Shown: one piece after another, positions 7,884-16,405 of the stretch
Layout of the letters: every line of letters starts with the position of its first letter
Position numbering within the stretch: position 1 is the stretch's first letter
Assembly (NCBI GenBank): GCA_944381165.1
Contig: CALWKC010000028.1
Location: forward strand, 1-37,895
DNA: 37,895 nt
Source: an uncultured Lachnospira sp.
GTDB taxonomy: Bacteria > Bacillota > Clostridia > Lachnospirales > Lachnospiraceae
Reading direction: 5' to 3'
The notes under the pieces: generated by a model
The model's input: only the letters and a program-made list of their open reading frames with translations
Told to the model about the DNA's origin: nothing
Database searches by the model: none
Translations under genes and position numbers: made by a program

Positions 7884-9548
7884 TTAATTCTGACTCATAG
7901 CACTTTCAATTCTCTGCCTCATCTGCTCTTCTCCCATGATATGGACTATTGACCACAAATCAGGCGTGTTTGCACGCCCTGTGACAGCTATTCTTACCAC
8001 CTCTGCCACATCAGATACATTTCCCTTATAATTATCAGGAGCCGCCTTGTACGCCTTCATATCGGAAGCATAACCATGCCTGTCGGCGATTGCCTTTAAC
8101 TTGTTAAACCATGCAGAATTGTCGTCGCTGTGATCATACTCAGACAGATAATCAGAAAGTATTTCTCTGACCTCTGAGCCGTCCAGCCTGAAAGCATCCT
8201 TTTCCTGAGAGCTATCCTCATCATCGAAGAAATATGAAATCATCTCAAATACCTGCTTTGCATACATGAAATCCTTTCTTCTGCGCTTCATTCCAACGCC
8301 CATATAAAGTCTTAAAATATCAAGCAGCTTCTCACGGTCCGCAAACCAAATATCTTTCTTTTCAAGCGCGTTTTCATCCGCCCATGTATAAAGGAAATCA
8401 AAGAGCTCCTCCTCTGAAAGCTTTGAAAGCTCATTTTTACAGATATTGTGAAGCTTATCCTTATCAAAAAGCGCACCTGACTGGCTCATTTTATCAATCG
8501 AAAACGGAAATTCATTAATGTCCTTGTCCGGAAACTGCTCATGCCACTCTTCAAAATTAGAATTGAGAAGCGTCATGAGATACACCTTCATACAATACGG
8601 ATGATACCCGTCCTGTCTGTAATAATCAAGTGAAAGCTCAGGGTCCTTTCTCTTGGAAAGCTTTCTCTTTCCTCCTGTTTCCTCGTCAAACTTCATCAGA
8701 TGCGCCGTGTGCGCATATTCCGGCATCTTAAAACCAAGCACATGAAAGAGTTCATAATGAACTGGTGCTGAGGCAAGCCATTCACCGCCTCTGACTACAA
8801 CTGTTGTGCGCATTAAATGGTCGTCAATAGCGTGCGCAAAGTGATAAGTCGGAATTCCGTCCCGCTTCAGAAGCACAATATCATGAATATTCTCAGGCAG
8901 CTTAACCTCTCCCTTAATACTGTCTTTAAATATAATTTCCCTGTCAGGGCTGCCCTGAGAGCGAAGACGCAGAACATACGGCTTGCCATCTGCTAAATTC
9001 TTTTCAATCTCATCAAGCGACAAATTACGGCACACAGCATATTCTCCGTAATATCCTGTAAGCGCCTTGTCGGCCTCCTGCTTCTGTCTGACTGCCTCAA
9101 GCTCCTCCTCAGTGCAGAAACACGGGTATGCAAGACCTCTCTCTACAAGATTTTTTGCATATGCATGATATATTTCCACACGCTGCCGCTGAAAATAAGG
9201 CCCGTATATATTCTGAGGGGCGTCATCCGGAAAGCCTGCTCCCTCGTCAAATTCAATATCAAAATATCTGAGCGTATCAATTATAAGCTCAACAGCTCCG
9301 TCAACCTTACGCTTCTCGTCCGTATCCTCTATTCTCAGATAAAAAACTCCGCCATGTCTGTGCGCAATGCGCTCGTCAGCAAGCGCGCTGTAAAGATTGC
9401 CGAGATGAATAAAGCCCGTAGGGCTTGGAGCCATACGTGTCACCTGCGCCTTAGCCGGCAGTTTTCTGTATGGAAACTTCTCCTCGTAATACTCCGGGGT
9501 ATGTTCAACATCCGGAAAAAGCATTTGTGCCAATTTATTGTAATCCAT
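7884..9548 (-). CDS. gltX: Glutamyl-tRNA synthetase, clostridial long form
   Basis: Charges tRNA(Glu) in the cytoplasm. The 554-aa chain carries the class I signatures: the HIGH motif as HLGN in APSPTGFIHLGN (about 41-52) and the KMSKS motif as KLSKR in GGKRKLSKRKDPE (about 300). The IEDTD block that binds ATP/Glu is present. The C-terminal helical anticodon-binding half is longer and more divergent than in the Escherichia protein, as in the clostridial lineage. GGGAGG lies ahead of the ATG. It is the last gene of a probable add, relA-like, gltX unit, 50 bases after the alarmone-synthetase-like gene. Specificity for Glu alone or Glu plus Gln cannot be read. Confidence 0.93.
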   Translation of the reverse strand: MDYNKLAQMLFPDVEHTPEYYEEKFPYRKLPAKAQVTRMAPSPTGFIHLGNLYSALADERIAHRHGGVFYLRIEDTDEKRKVDGAVELIIDTLRYFDIEFDEGAGFPDDAPQNIYGPYFQRQRVEIYHAYAKNLVERGLAYPCFCTEEELEAVRQKQEADKALTGYYGEYAVCRNLSLDEIEKNLADGKPYVLRLRSQGSPDREIIFKDSIKGEVKLPENIHDIVLLKRDGIPTYHFAHAIDDHLMRTTVVVRGGEWLASAPVHYELFHVLGFKMPEYAHTAHLMKFDEETGGKRKLSKRKDPELSLDYYRQDGYHPYCMKVYLMTLLNSNFEEWHEQFPDKDINEFPFSIDKMSQSGALFDKDKLHNICKNELSKLSEEELFDFLYTWADENALEKKDIWFADREKLLDILRLYMGVGMKRRRKDFMYAKQVFEMISYFFDDEDSSQEKDAFRLDGSEVREILSDYLSEYDHSDDNSAWFNKLKAIADRHGYASDMKAYKAAPDNYKGNVSDVAEVVRIAVTGRANTPDLWSIVHIMGEEQMRQRIESAMSQN

Positions 9549-9598
9549 ATTCAGCCTCCCGTAGAAATTTTAATCACGTACAAAACTCGTGTATTATA

Positions 9599-11434
9599 TC
9601 ATTTTGACTGTGTGTTTTCAATGTTTTTCTCTCTTATTTCAGCAACAAGCTGGCGTCTGTAAGCGCGGCAGCCGTTTTCATTCCAGTACTTTTTCTGTTC
9701 CAGCTTGATAACCTCAAACGTAGTCTCGAGTATATCAGACTTGTAGCTGGTCTTAGGCTCGGCATCACTGTAAAAAACAGTTATGGAATTATCATATCTA
9801 TGTTCATCAAGCCCGTATTCATACGCAAAACGACGCTTGCACTCCTCATCCTCAATCATCTTAATGTGAGCATAATATCCCACAAGATATGCAAAATAGT
9901 TGACGTCAAATTTATCAATCCACACATTATCATTTGCCATAAATACTATAACAGGAAATCTTCTGCCATAATTTTCTATGAGATTTTTCATCTCTTCATA
10001 ATTTTCCGTATTTACATGCTTAACATTTTCCCTCATGCGGACAACATCACAAATTCCGACATTGTCGGCAATTTCTCCGTAAAAATTAGGTCTTGAAAAA
10101 AGCACGTTCTCATTGTCCCTGTATCTCTCTTTCGGCTCTGCATACTCGTTGCTGACCTTAAATTCTATCCTGTCGCCGACTTTTTTCAGAGAAGCCCTGG
10201 AAATCCATATTCTGCTTGCGACCTTAGAGTCTATGTGCGTAGAGCATTCCTCAAAATACAAATCTTCCTCGTCATAATGCACCTCGACCATATAGCCCGG
10301 CAGGGTTTTATAATAATCTGCCACAGTCTCCGGCAAATCATTAAAAGCCTCGCTGTATCTTGAGTGTATCCACGCATAAATATAACCCGCTGCCTTTTTA
10401 AAAGCCTCCCGCGGCGTGAGATTAGTTGTTTCAAGAAACGTATCCGCCTGAAATACCTTATAATTTCCAAATTTTTTAAACGGCTCAAATTTTTTTCTTT
10501 TGCTGAAATTTTCCTCCGTTCCCGCTTCGCTTTCAATTCGCTCAAATACTTGATTAATGCGCTCATCATTTGGCCCAAGCTGATTTACAATTTTCACGAT
10601 ATAATTAATGCAGAGCTCGGGATTTTTGTCAAATGTGTTGTTCCACAGCTTTGTTATAGCAAGACGGCGGTCAAATTTAAAAAACTTTTTAGCTAACTCT
10701 GTATCTTCATCAAAAATCCTGCAAAGCTCCGGGTGCATAAGCTCGTTGTTGAGCTTCAGCCTGTAATGACACCTTATCATATCGCTCCACTTATGGTCCT
10801 TGTAATGCTGATGTCCCAAATCTTCAAGGAGCTTTACAACCGAATCGTCGCACAGCTCAAGTGTTGCAAGTATGCTGTTCATTTTTCTTGCCAGCGCCTC
10901 GTTGCCCTCTCCGAATGCAGAGCCCTTATATCTTAAATCGTGCTCAATTTCATGCCAGCCCTCAAATGAGTTCGTTCTGACCTGAACTTCAAAAGTATCA
11001 TCTATGTAGTCCGACAGCACAGGATTGACAATAGTTTTAGCCAGATAACCCGGCAGCTTGAATATTCCGTTTACCTTCATCGCCTTGAATTCATACTCAT
11101 TATTTTCGGTTGTCTCCCACACCCCGGGCTCGGCAAACAGAGTGTCAAGCAGACTTCTGCATATGGAAACATCGTCAACAAAATACAGCATTATTCTTAT
11201 GCCTATTAAATCCTGCATTTTTTTATCTTCATTTTCAGTTCCAGGACGCCTGTAATCCTTGTACTGCAGTTTATTGACAGTTGAGTCCGACGCCTTGACG
11301 CGGTAGGCTATTCTGTAATAGAAGCCCGCTTTTTTTAATTTTTCTTCAATAATGCTCAGTAAATCCACCCTCACAACGTCGGGAACTATAATCTGTTCCA
11401 CGCACTCTTTACAAAACAATTCATTTACCTTCAT
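9599..11434 (-). CDS. RelA/SpoT-domain protein with large unassigned C-terminal region
   Basis: Residues about 25-175 are a RelA/SpoT nucleotide pyrophosphotransferase domain: DLIGIRI with D75 and R80, GY (129-130) that stacks on guanosine, EVQVRT (149-154) and WHEIEHDLRYK (160-170). The acids that bind Mg and ATP are therefore kept. The usual SLH after GY is replaced by LAK. There is no HD hydrolase, TGS or ACT domain, so it is not a housekeeping Rel. About 430 further residues follow; the tail (about 330-611) contains SRPNFYGEIA, RRFPVIVFMAND and a YFAYLVGYYAHIKMI stretch, a pattern I have seen in proteins of unknown function near conflict genes, but I cannot name it. Likely product would be (p)ppGpp or a related pyrophosphorylated nucleotide. 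The start overlaps add by 14 bases. Confidence 0.75.
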   Translation of the reverse strand: MKVNELFCKECVEQIIVPDVVRVDLLSIIEEKLKKAGFYYRIAYRVKASDSTVNKLQYKDYRRPGTENEDKKMQDLIGIRIMLYFVDDVSICRSLLDTLFAEPGVWETTENNEYEFKAMKVNGIFKLPGYLAKTIVNPVLSDYIDDTFEVQVRTNSFEGWHEIEHDLRYKGSAFGEGNEALARKMNSILATLELCDDSVVKLLEDLGHQHYKDHKWSDMIRCHYRLKLNNELMHPELCRIFDEDTELAKKFFKFDRRLAITKLWNNTFDKNPELCINYIVKIVNQLGPNDERINQVFERIESEAGTEENFSKRKKFEPFKKFGNYKVFQADTFLETTNLTPREAFKKAAGYIYAWIHSRYSEAFNDLPETVADYYKTLPGYMVEVHYDEEDLYFEECSTHIDSKVASRIWISRASLKKVGDRIEFKVSNEYAEPKERYRDNENVLFSRPNFYGEIADNVGICDVVRMRENVKHVNTENYEEMKNLIENYGRRFPVIVFMANDNVWIDKFDVNYFAYLVGYYAHIKMIEDEECKRRFAYEYGLDEHRYDNSITVFYSDAEPKTSYKSDILETTFEVIKLEQKKYWNENGCRAYRRQLVAEIREKNIENTQSK

Positions 11435-12497
11435 ATAAAAACCTGTCCTTTATCTCCTCCGTCACAAATGCCGCCTCGGCAGAATTTATCAAAAACATTT
11501 TGCAGACATCATCTCCATACCCGAATGCATCGCACAAAAGCTTCATCTCATGCCTTATGTCAGTATTTGACACTGTCATATTATCAGTGTTAATCGTCAC
11601 TTTAACTCCCGCATCAATAAGTCTCTGAACAGGATAATCAAGTATATTATCAACTACTCTTGTGTTTAAATTGCTCGTAGGACAAAGCTCCAATGTAACG
11701 CCCTCCGCCGCAAGCATACGCATAAGCTCATCGTCCTGCACCGAATTAATTCCGTGACCTATTCTCTTCGCTCCGAATCTGACCGCTAATCGCACACTCT
11801 CAGCTCCCGCTGCCTCTCCCGCGTGAATTGTAAAAGGCAGACCCATACGTGCCGCCCTTTCAAAAAGCTTTTCATACCTTCGTGTCGGATAGAGTCCCTC
11901 TGCTCCGGCAAGGTCTACTGCCACAACGCCGCCTTCTCTGTCAAAAAACTCTCCGGCAGCATTAAGCGTCTCATAATTCTCATCATCGTTGCCGTCGCCG
12001 CGCATACAGCACAATATCAGATTGCTTAACAATCCCGTCCGGCACCCGGACAGGCTTCCTGCGGCGCTGTTGCTGCAAAAACCGTCGCCATTCCTGCTGT
12101 TCTCCGACAAAAAGCGCTCCCTTCCTCGCAGCGCCGCTTTTACAGCGTCTCTCTGCGTCATTTGCTTTCGTGTGTGAAGCTGCGGCGCAAACCGTATTTC
12201 ACTGTAAATAAGTCCCTGGCTGTCCTGAAGCTTCATCAGCTCATATACTGCCAGCTCAAGAGCCTCCGGCGTCTGCAGCAGCTCAAGCGGAAAATCAAAC
12301 TTTGTCAGATATTCATTCAAATCCCTGCACCCGCTTGAAACCTGAAGTCTCTTTTTTAGCTGCTCATCATCTGCTGCTCCCGTATCAATCCCCTGCATTT
12401 CGGCAAGCCTCCTTACCGTCCGGACAGGAAGAGAGCCGTCGAGATGAACGTGCAAATCTATAAACCGTATATTTTTATCCACAAAAAACCTCTCCAT
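11421..12497 (-). CDS. add: Adenosine deaminase
   Basis: Converts adenosine and deoxyadenosine to inosine forms for purine salvage. The zinc and catalytic signatures are all present in 358 aa: DLHVHLDGS (H16, H18), FTIHAGEAAG, KRIGHGI, LCPTSNL and INTDN. An insertion of about 20 residues rich in Ser, Gly and Asn, around 130-152 (NSRNGDGFCSNSAAGS), interrupts the barrel just before the strand that normally reads GLI..C.MR; it is encoded by more GC-rich DNA than its surroundings. The gene leads a probable operon with the RelA-like gene and gltX. Action on adenine or N6-methyladenine cannot be excluded by sequence reading alone, but length and motifs favour adenosine. Confidence 0.9.
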   Translation of the reverse strand: MERFFVDKNIRFIDLHVHLDGSLPVRTVRRLAEMQGIDTGAADDEQLKKRLQVSSGCRDLNEYLTKFDFPLELLQTPEALELAVYELMKLQDSQGLIYSEIRFAPQLHTRKQMTQRDAVKAALRGRERFLSENSRNGDGFCSNSAAGSLSGCRTGLLSNLILCCMRGDGNDDENYETLNAAGEFFDREGGVVAVDLAGAEGLYPTRRYEKLFERAARMGLPFTIHAGEAAGAESVRLAVRFGAKRIGHGINSVQDDELMRMLAAEGVTLELCPTSNLNTRVVDNILDYPVQRLIDAGVKVTINTDNMTVSNTDIRHEMKLLCDAFGYGDDVCKMFLINSAEAAFVTEEIKDRFLYEGK

Positions 12498-12544
12498 AAC
12501 TGTATATTTATATTATTATACAATTCATTACAACATAAATCAAC

Positions 12545-12580
12545 TTCCCGCACCAGCATATGCCGATACAGGAAGTCGCT
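12545..12580 (-). terminator. Possible terminator after pflA
   Basis: ACTTCC and GGAAGT enclose a loop that itself contains the near-palindrome CAGCATATGCCG. The tract after it on the minus strand is only moderately T-rich (TTGATTTATGTTG). Confidence 0.4.
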
Positions 12581-12605
12581 TTAATAATACGGGCATTAAC
12601 CGTTT

Positions 12606-13376
12606 TTACTGATTCAAATACCCCTTGTATTCCTTTGTCTCTAAAATATTGTTTGCGCGCTCTATCTGCTCGCCCGTCGGCGGAGCAACATCTTCAAGCG
12701 TGTAGTCCATTCCCAGCTCTTTCCACTTAAACACTCCGAGTGTGTGATACGGAAGGATTTCAAAACGGTCGACCGTCTTTAAACTCTTTACAAAATCGCG
12801 CAGCTTCTCCAAATCCCCCTCATCGTCGGTATATCCCGGCACAAGCACATGACGGATCCACATTTTTTTGCCGTTGTCAGATAAATACCTTGCTAAATCC
12901 AAGATATTGCTGTTATCCCAATGAGTGAGCGCTTTATGTTTTTCAGAGTCAATGTGCTTTATATCAAGAAGAAACAAATCCGTATATTTCATAAGCTCAT
13001 TAAACTTGCTGAAAAACGGCTCCTCGCGCGTAAACGGATTGCCTGAGGTGTCAAGCGTCGTATGAACGCCCTCGGCTTTTGCAAGCCTGAACAACTCCGT
13101 CACATAGTCAAGCTGCAGGAGAGCCTCGCCTCCGCTGACTGTTATGCCGCCGTTATCCTTCCAGTATGAACGGTATCTGAGCGCTTTTTTTAATGACTCT
13201 GCCGACGCTTCCTCATAAGAATTCTTGTCCTTCATTGCCCATGTATCAGGGTTGTGGCAATATCTGCATCTCATGTGGCAGCCCTGCAAAAATATAATAT
13301 ATCTCACGCCCGGTCCGTCTACAGAGCCGAAGCTTTCAACCGAGTGAATTATTCCCTTAATTTCTTTGTTTTCCAT
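12606..13376 (-). CDS. pflA: Pyruvate formate-lyase activating enzyme (radical SAM)
   Basis: Installs the glycyl radical in pyruvate formate-lyase under anaerobic conditions. The 256-aa protein has the CX3CX2C iron-sulfur motif (C33, C37, C40 in GCHMRCRYCHNP), the GGE-type SAM motif ITVSGGEALLQ, and LDIKH and WIRHVLVPGYTD blocks of the PflA subfamily. GGGG lies ahead of the ATG. pflB is not adjacent here, as it often is; the upstream neighbour is the fatty-acid operon, separated by 200 bases of palindromes. Confidence 0.93.
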   Translation of the reverse strand: MENKEIKGIIHSVESFGSVDGPGVRYIIFLQGCHMRCRYCHNPDTWAMKDKNSYEEASAESLKKALRYRSYWKDNGGITVSGGEALLQLDYVTELFRLAKAEGVHTTLDTSGNPFTREEPFFSKFNELMKYTDLFLLDIKHIDSEKHKALTHWDNSNILDLARYLSDNGKKMWIRHVLVPGYTDDEGDLEKLRDFVKSLKTVDRFEILPYHTLGVFKWKELGMDYTLEDVAPPTGEQIERANNILETKEYKGYLNQ

Positions 13377-13420
13377 ATACGATTCCCCTTTTTAAATATT
13401 CCGTTCTATGCACAGTCTAT

Positions 13421-13530
13421 CATGTGCGCAATACGCACATGAAGCCTCCGGCGGATTTTAAGCGCTCATATTTTTGCGGTAAACGCAAAAATTTATGCGC
13501 AATAAACTGTGCACTCTGTGCACAGTTTAT
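13421..13530. repeat. Cluster of three perfect short palindromes upstream of pflA
   Basis: Three inverted repeats, each with a 5-base loop: 13421-13441 (8-bp arms CATGTGCG and CGCACATG), 13470-13492 (9-bp arms ATTTTTGCG and CGCAAAAAT) and 13502-13530 (12-bp arms ATAAACTGTGCA and TGCACAGTTTAT). The words TGCACAGT(C/T)TATCAT and GCGCAATA recur in the cluster. They may be stacked RNA hairpins that end the fatty-acid operon or modulate pflA, redox-regulator sites, or an intergenic palindromic repeat family. Confidence 0.7.
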
Positions 13531-13578
13531 CATATAATATATTCTAAATCAAATGGGGGTTTTTATACGGTGATTGCT

Positions 13579-14682
13579 CTATATATACAACAGCTCTTCT
13601 ATCACATTTTTTACTGAAGAAATTTTTTTAATTTCGCCAATTTCGGCTCCGCAGAATATCAGTCCGTTGTCAACATCTCCCTTTACTGCTTTTATCAATG
13701 CGTCCGTTATACAGTATGGTATCTGCGCCGGATTGCATTTTGAAAGACATGACAGGCACTTTTTAACCGGAATGCTTTTTTGTTCTATACTTCTCACGAA
13801 TGCGTTTCTCACAGCACGCCCTGGCATACCGACAGGACTTTTTATTATCACAATATCATCCTTATCCGCATCGACATACGCCTGTTTGTAGCGCTCATCG
13901 GCATCGCACTCCTTTGTTGCAACAAACCTGCTTGCCACCTGTATCGCGTCGGCACCAAGCGAAAAAACATGCTCCGCGTCCTCTCTTGCAGAAATTCCGC
14001 CTCCTGCCGCCACTGCAATTCTTTTTGAAAATTTTTCTTCATACTCTTTTTTACAGTCTATAACAGATTTTACTATATTATCAAAATCAACGCTGTCCGG
14101 ACAGGCAGCCTCGTCAGCCGCATATCCGAGATGTCCTCCTGCCTTTGGTCCTTCAACGACAATTAAATCAGCAGTTTCGCCGTATCTGTCAGCCCAGTGT
14201 TTAAGTAATATTTTAGCTGCTCTTGCTGATGAAACAATAGGAGCTATGAACGGCTTTTTCACCTGAAACTTTCTGCATGCGTCTGACACAATGGACGGCA
14301 GATCAATAGGAAGTCCTGCGCCGCACACTATTATATCGGCGCCTGATTTTACAGCCTCCTCAACATGCTCTCTGTAATTTTTGAGAGCCGTCATGACGTT
14401 TACTCCTACCATGCCCTTATTCTGCGCAATTTCTTTTGCTTTCATAATATGAGCGCGTATAGCTCTCAGACAGCTCCCCAGCGTATCTGTCTCAAAGTCA
14501 GGTTCGTTAAACCCTATCTGAGCCGTTGATATAATGCCGATGCCGCCCTCCTTAGCCACAGCTCCGGCAAGGCCGCTCAGGCTCACTCCTACGCCCATTC
14601 CGCCCTGAATTACAGGTATATCCAGCTCTTTTCCGCCTATAACAAAAGTTTTTTTATTTTTACATTTTTCTAAATCTTTCAT
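13579..14682 (-). CDS. Nitronate monooxygenase-like flavoprotein (NPD family)
   Basis: The 367-aa FMN TIM-barrel protein has the family motifs PVIQGGMGVGVS (about 25-36), GVNVMTAL, VVEGPKAGGHLG and IAVAAGGGIS with GADAIQVASRFV. It is related to FabK but distinct from the FabK encoded at 21871: it carries a cysteine cluster CLSCLSKCNP near residue 315 that FabK lacks, and the AGGHLG histidine of nitronate oxidisers. The start lies inside the end of accDA (23-base overlap), which makes it the last gene of the fatty-acid operon. It may detoxify nitronates or act as a second enoyl-type reductase; which one is unsettled. Confidence 0.8.
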   Translation of the reverse strand: MKDLEKCKNKKTFVIGGKELDIPVIQGGMGVGVSLSGLAGAVAKEGGIGIISTAQIGFNEPDFETDTLGSCLRAIRAHIMKAKEIAQNKGMVGVNVMTALKNYREHVEEAVKSGADIIVCGAGLPIDLPSIVSDACRKFQVKKPFIAPIVSSARAAKILLKHWADRYGETADLIVVEGPKAGGHLGYAADEAACPDSVDFDNIVKSVIDCKKEYEEKFSKRIAVAAGGGISAREDAEHVFSLGADAIQVASRFVATKECDADERYKQAYVDADKDDIVIIKSPVGMPGRAVRNAFVRSIEQKSIPVKKCLSCLSKCNPAQIPYCITDALIKAVKGDVDNGLIFCGAEIGEIKKISSVKNVIEELLYI

Positions 14683-16384
14683 ATCTTTTTTCTGTCAGCT
14701 CCTCCGCTGTCATACTGCCTTTATCAATAAGAAAACCGGCAATAAGAATTTTTATATACATACAAAAAACTATAAGATTTTCTCTTGAAACAACTTCATA
14801 TTCAGGAATAATACGCTCGATAATTCCCATTTCAAGCAAATCCTTAGCTGTAATTTTCATATCCTCGCTGGCTTTTTCCGCCATTTTCGGATTTTTGTAA
14901 AGTATACTTGCAAACCCTTCCGGCGACAAAACCGAGTATACGGAATTTTCCAGCATCCACACTTCGTCCGCCGCCGCAAGCGCAAGCGCTCCGCCGCTGC
15001 CACCCTCGCCTATAACTATTGAAAGAATAGGGCATTTAAGGTCGGACATCTCAAACAGATTTTCCGCAATGGCTGTTCCCTGACCTCTCTGTTCCGCGCC
15101 TGCTCCCGGATATGCGCCCGGCGTATCGACAAAACAGATTACGGGTCTTTTAAATTTTTCAGCCTGCTTCATAAGACGCAGGGCTTTTCTGTAGCCCTCA
15201 GGATTAGGCATGCCGAAATTTCTGTAAATATTATCCTTTACGTTGACGCCCTTCTGATGACCGATTACGGTGACGGGCATTTTTCCAAACATTGCTATTC
15301 CGCCGATAATCGCCCCGTCATCTCCGAATTTTCTGTCTCCGTGGAGCTCGTAAAAGTTTTTCGTAAGCCTGTTAATATAATCAATAGTTGTAGGTCTCTT
15401 ATTATCTCTTGAGATTTTTACCTTTTCCCATGCCGACAGATTATTTTCCTGTGCATTCTCCCAGTCTATATCAGCATAGCGTTTTTTCAGATTGGCCCAT
15501 TTATCCTCAAGATATTTTTTATATTCAGCCAGTCTGTTGTCTTTATTTCTAATATGCAGCTTAACAATCTGTGAAAGTGTCTTTTTAAGATTACTGCGCT
15601 CAACGATATTATCAATCATTCCGTGTTCAAGCAAAAATTCAGCCCGCTGAAAACCCTTAGGCAGTTCCTGACCTATTGTCTGTCTGATTACTCTCGGTCC
15701 GGCAAAGCCGATTAACGCCTGGGGCTCAGAGAGAATAATATCCCCAAGCATCGCAAAGCTCGCCGTTACGCCTCCTGTTGTCGGATTTGTAAGCACTGTG
15801 ACGTACAGAAGTCCCGCCTTGTCATGGCGCTTTATCGCCGCGCTCGTTTTTTCCATCTGCATCAGGGATACAACGCCCTCCTGCATTCTGGCTCCTCCGG
15901 AACATGTAAATACAATCAGCGGAAGTTTTAATTCTGTGGCCTTTTCAACTGCGCGAGTCAGTTTTTCACCTACGACCTCGCCCATGCTCCCCATAAGAAA
16001 TCTTGTATCACAAACGCCTATGACAATATCATTTCCGTCTATTTTTCCGCGCCCTGTCACAATGGCCTCATCTAATCCTGTTTTTGATTTGAGCTCGCGT
16101 AATTTTTCAGGATAGCCCTCAAAACCGCACGGATTTTTTTCTTTAATTCCAACATCCCATTCCTCAAAGGTACCTGAGTCCAGCACCATTGATATTCTTG
16201 TTTTTGCGTCTATTTTGAAATAATGACTGCAGTTCGGGCAGACACAGTTGTTAAGATACATATCCTCTGTAAGAATCATTTTTGAACATTTCGGACATTT
16301 TGTAAACAACCCGTCCGGCACGTTTGCCTTGCTGTCGCTTACGGGCAAGGATGTATTTTTCTTAAAAAAAGACTTAAATTCCAT
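14660..16384 (-). CDS. accD-accA: Acetyl-CoA carboxylase carboxyltransferase, fused beta and alpha subunits
   Basis: One polypeptide carries both carboxyltransferase halves, which transfer CO2 from biotin to acetyl-CoA. The N-terminal third to half is AccD with a zinc ribbon (CPKC then CPNC, near 30-55), GARMQEG and NPTTGGVTASFA. From about residue 300 the AccA part begins, with GDRKFGDDGAIIGG, GHQKGVN and DTPGAYPGAGAEQRGQGTAIA, and ends in RYERFRKM. Fusion fixes a 1:1 ratio. I place the start at the second methionine (MEFKSFFKK), which has GGAG six bases before it; the first ATG at 16396 has a ribosome site touching it. The gene lies between accC and the NPD gene. Confidence 0.93.
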   Translation of the reverse strand: MEFKSFFKKNTSLPVSDSKANVPDGLFTKCPKCSKMILTEDMYLNNCVCPNCSHYFKIDAKTRISMVLDSGTFEEWDVGIKEKNPCGFEGYPEKLRELKSKTGLDEAIVTGRGKIDGNDIVIGVCDTRFLMGSMGEVVGEKLTRAVEKATELKLPLIVFTCSGGARMQEGVVSLMQMEKTSAAIKRHDKAGLLYVTVLTNPTTGGVTASFAMLGDIILSEPQALIGFAGPRVIRQTIGQELPKGFQRAEFLLEHGMIDNIVERSNLKKTLSQIVKLHIRNKDNRLAEYKKYLEDKWANLKKRYADIDWENAQENNLSAWEKVKISRDNKRPTTIDYINRLTKNFYELHGDRKFGDDGAIIGGIAMFGKMPVTVIGHQKGVNVKDNIYRNFGMPNPEGYRKALRLMKQAEKFKRPVICFVDTPGAYPGAGAEQRGQGTAIAENLFEMSDLKCPILSIVIGEGGSGGALALAAADEVWMLENSVYSVLSPEGFASILYKNPKMAEKASEDMKITAKDLLEMGIIERIIPEYEVVSRENLIVFCMYIKILIAGFLIDKGSMTAEELTEKRYERFRKM

Positions 16385-16405
16385 ACTGTTCTCCATCTTT
16401 CCATT

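Noticed and set aside
13421-13530. A CRISPR array
   Set aside because: The repeats are palindromes of different sequence with no spacers of equal length and no cas genes.
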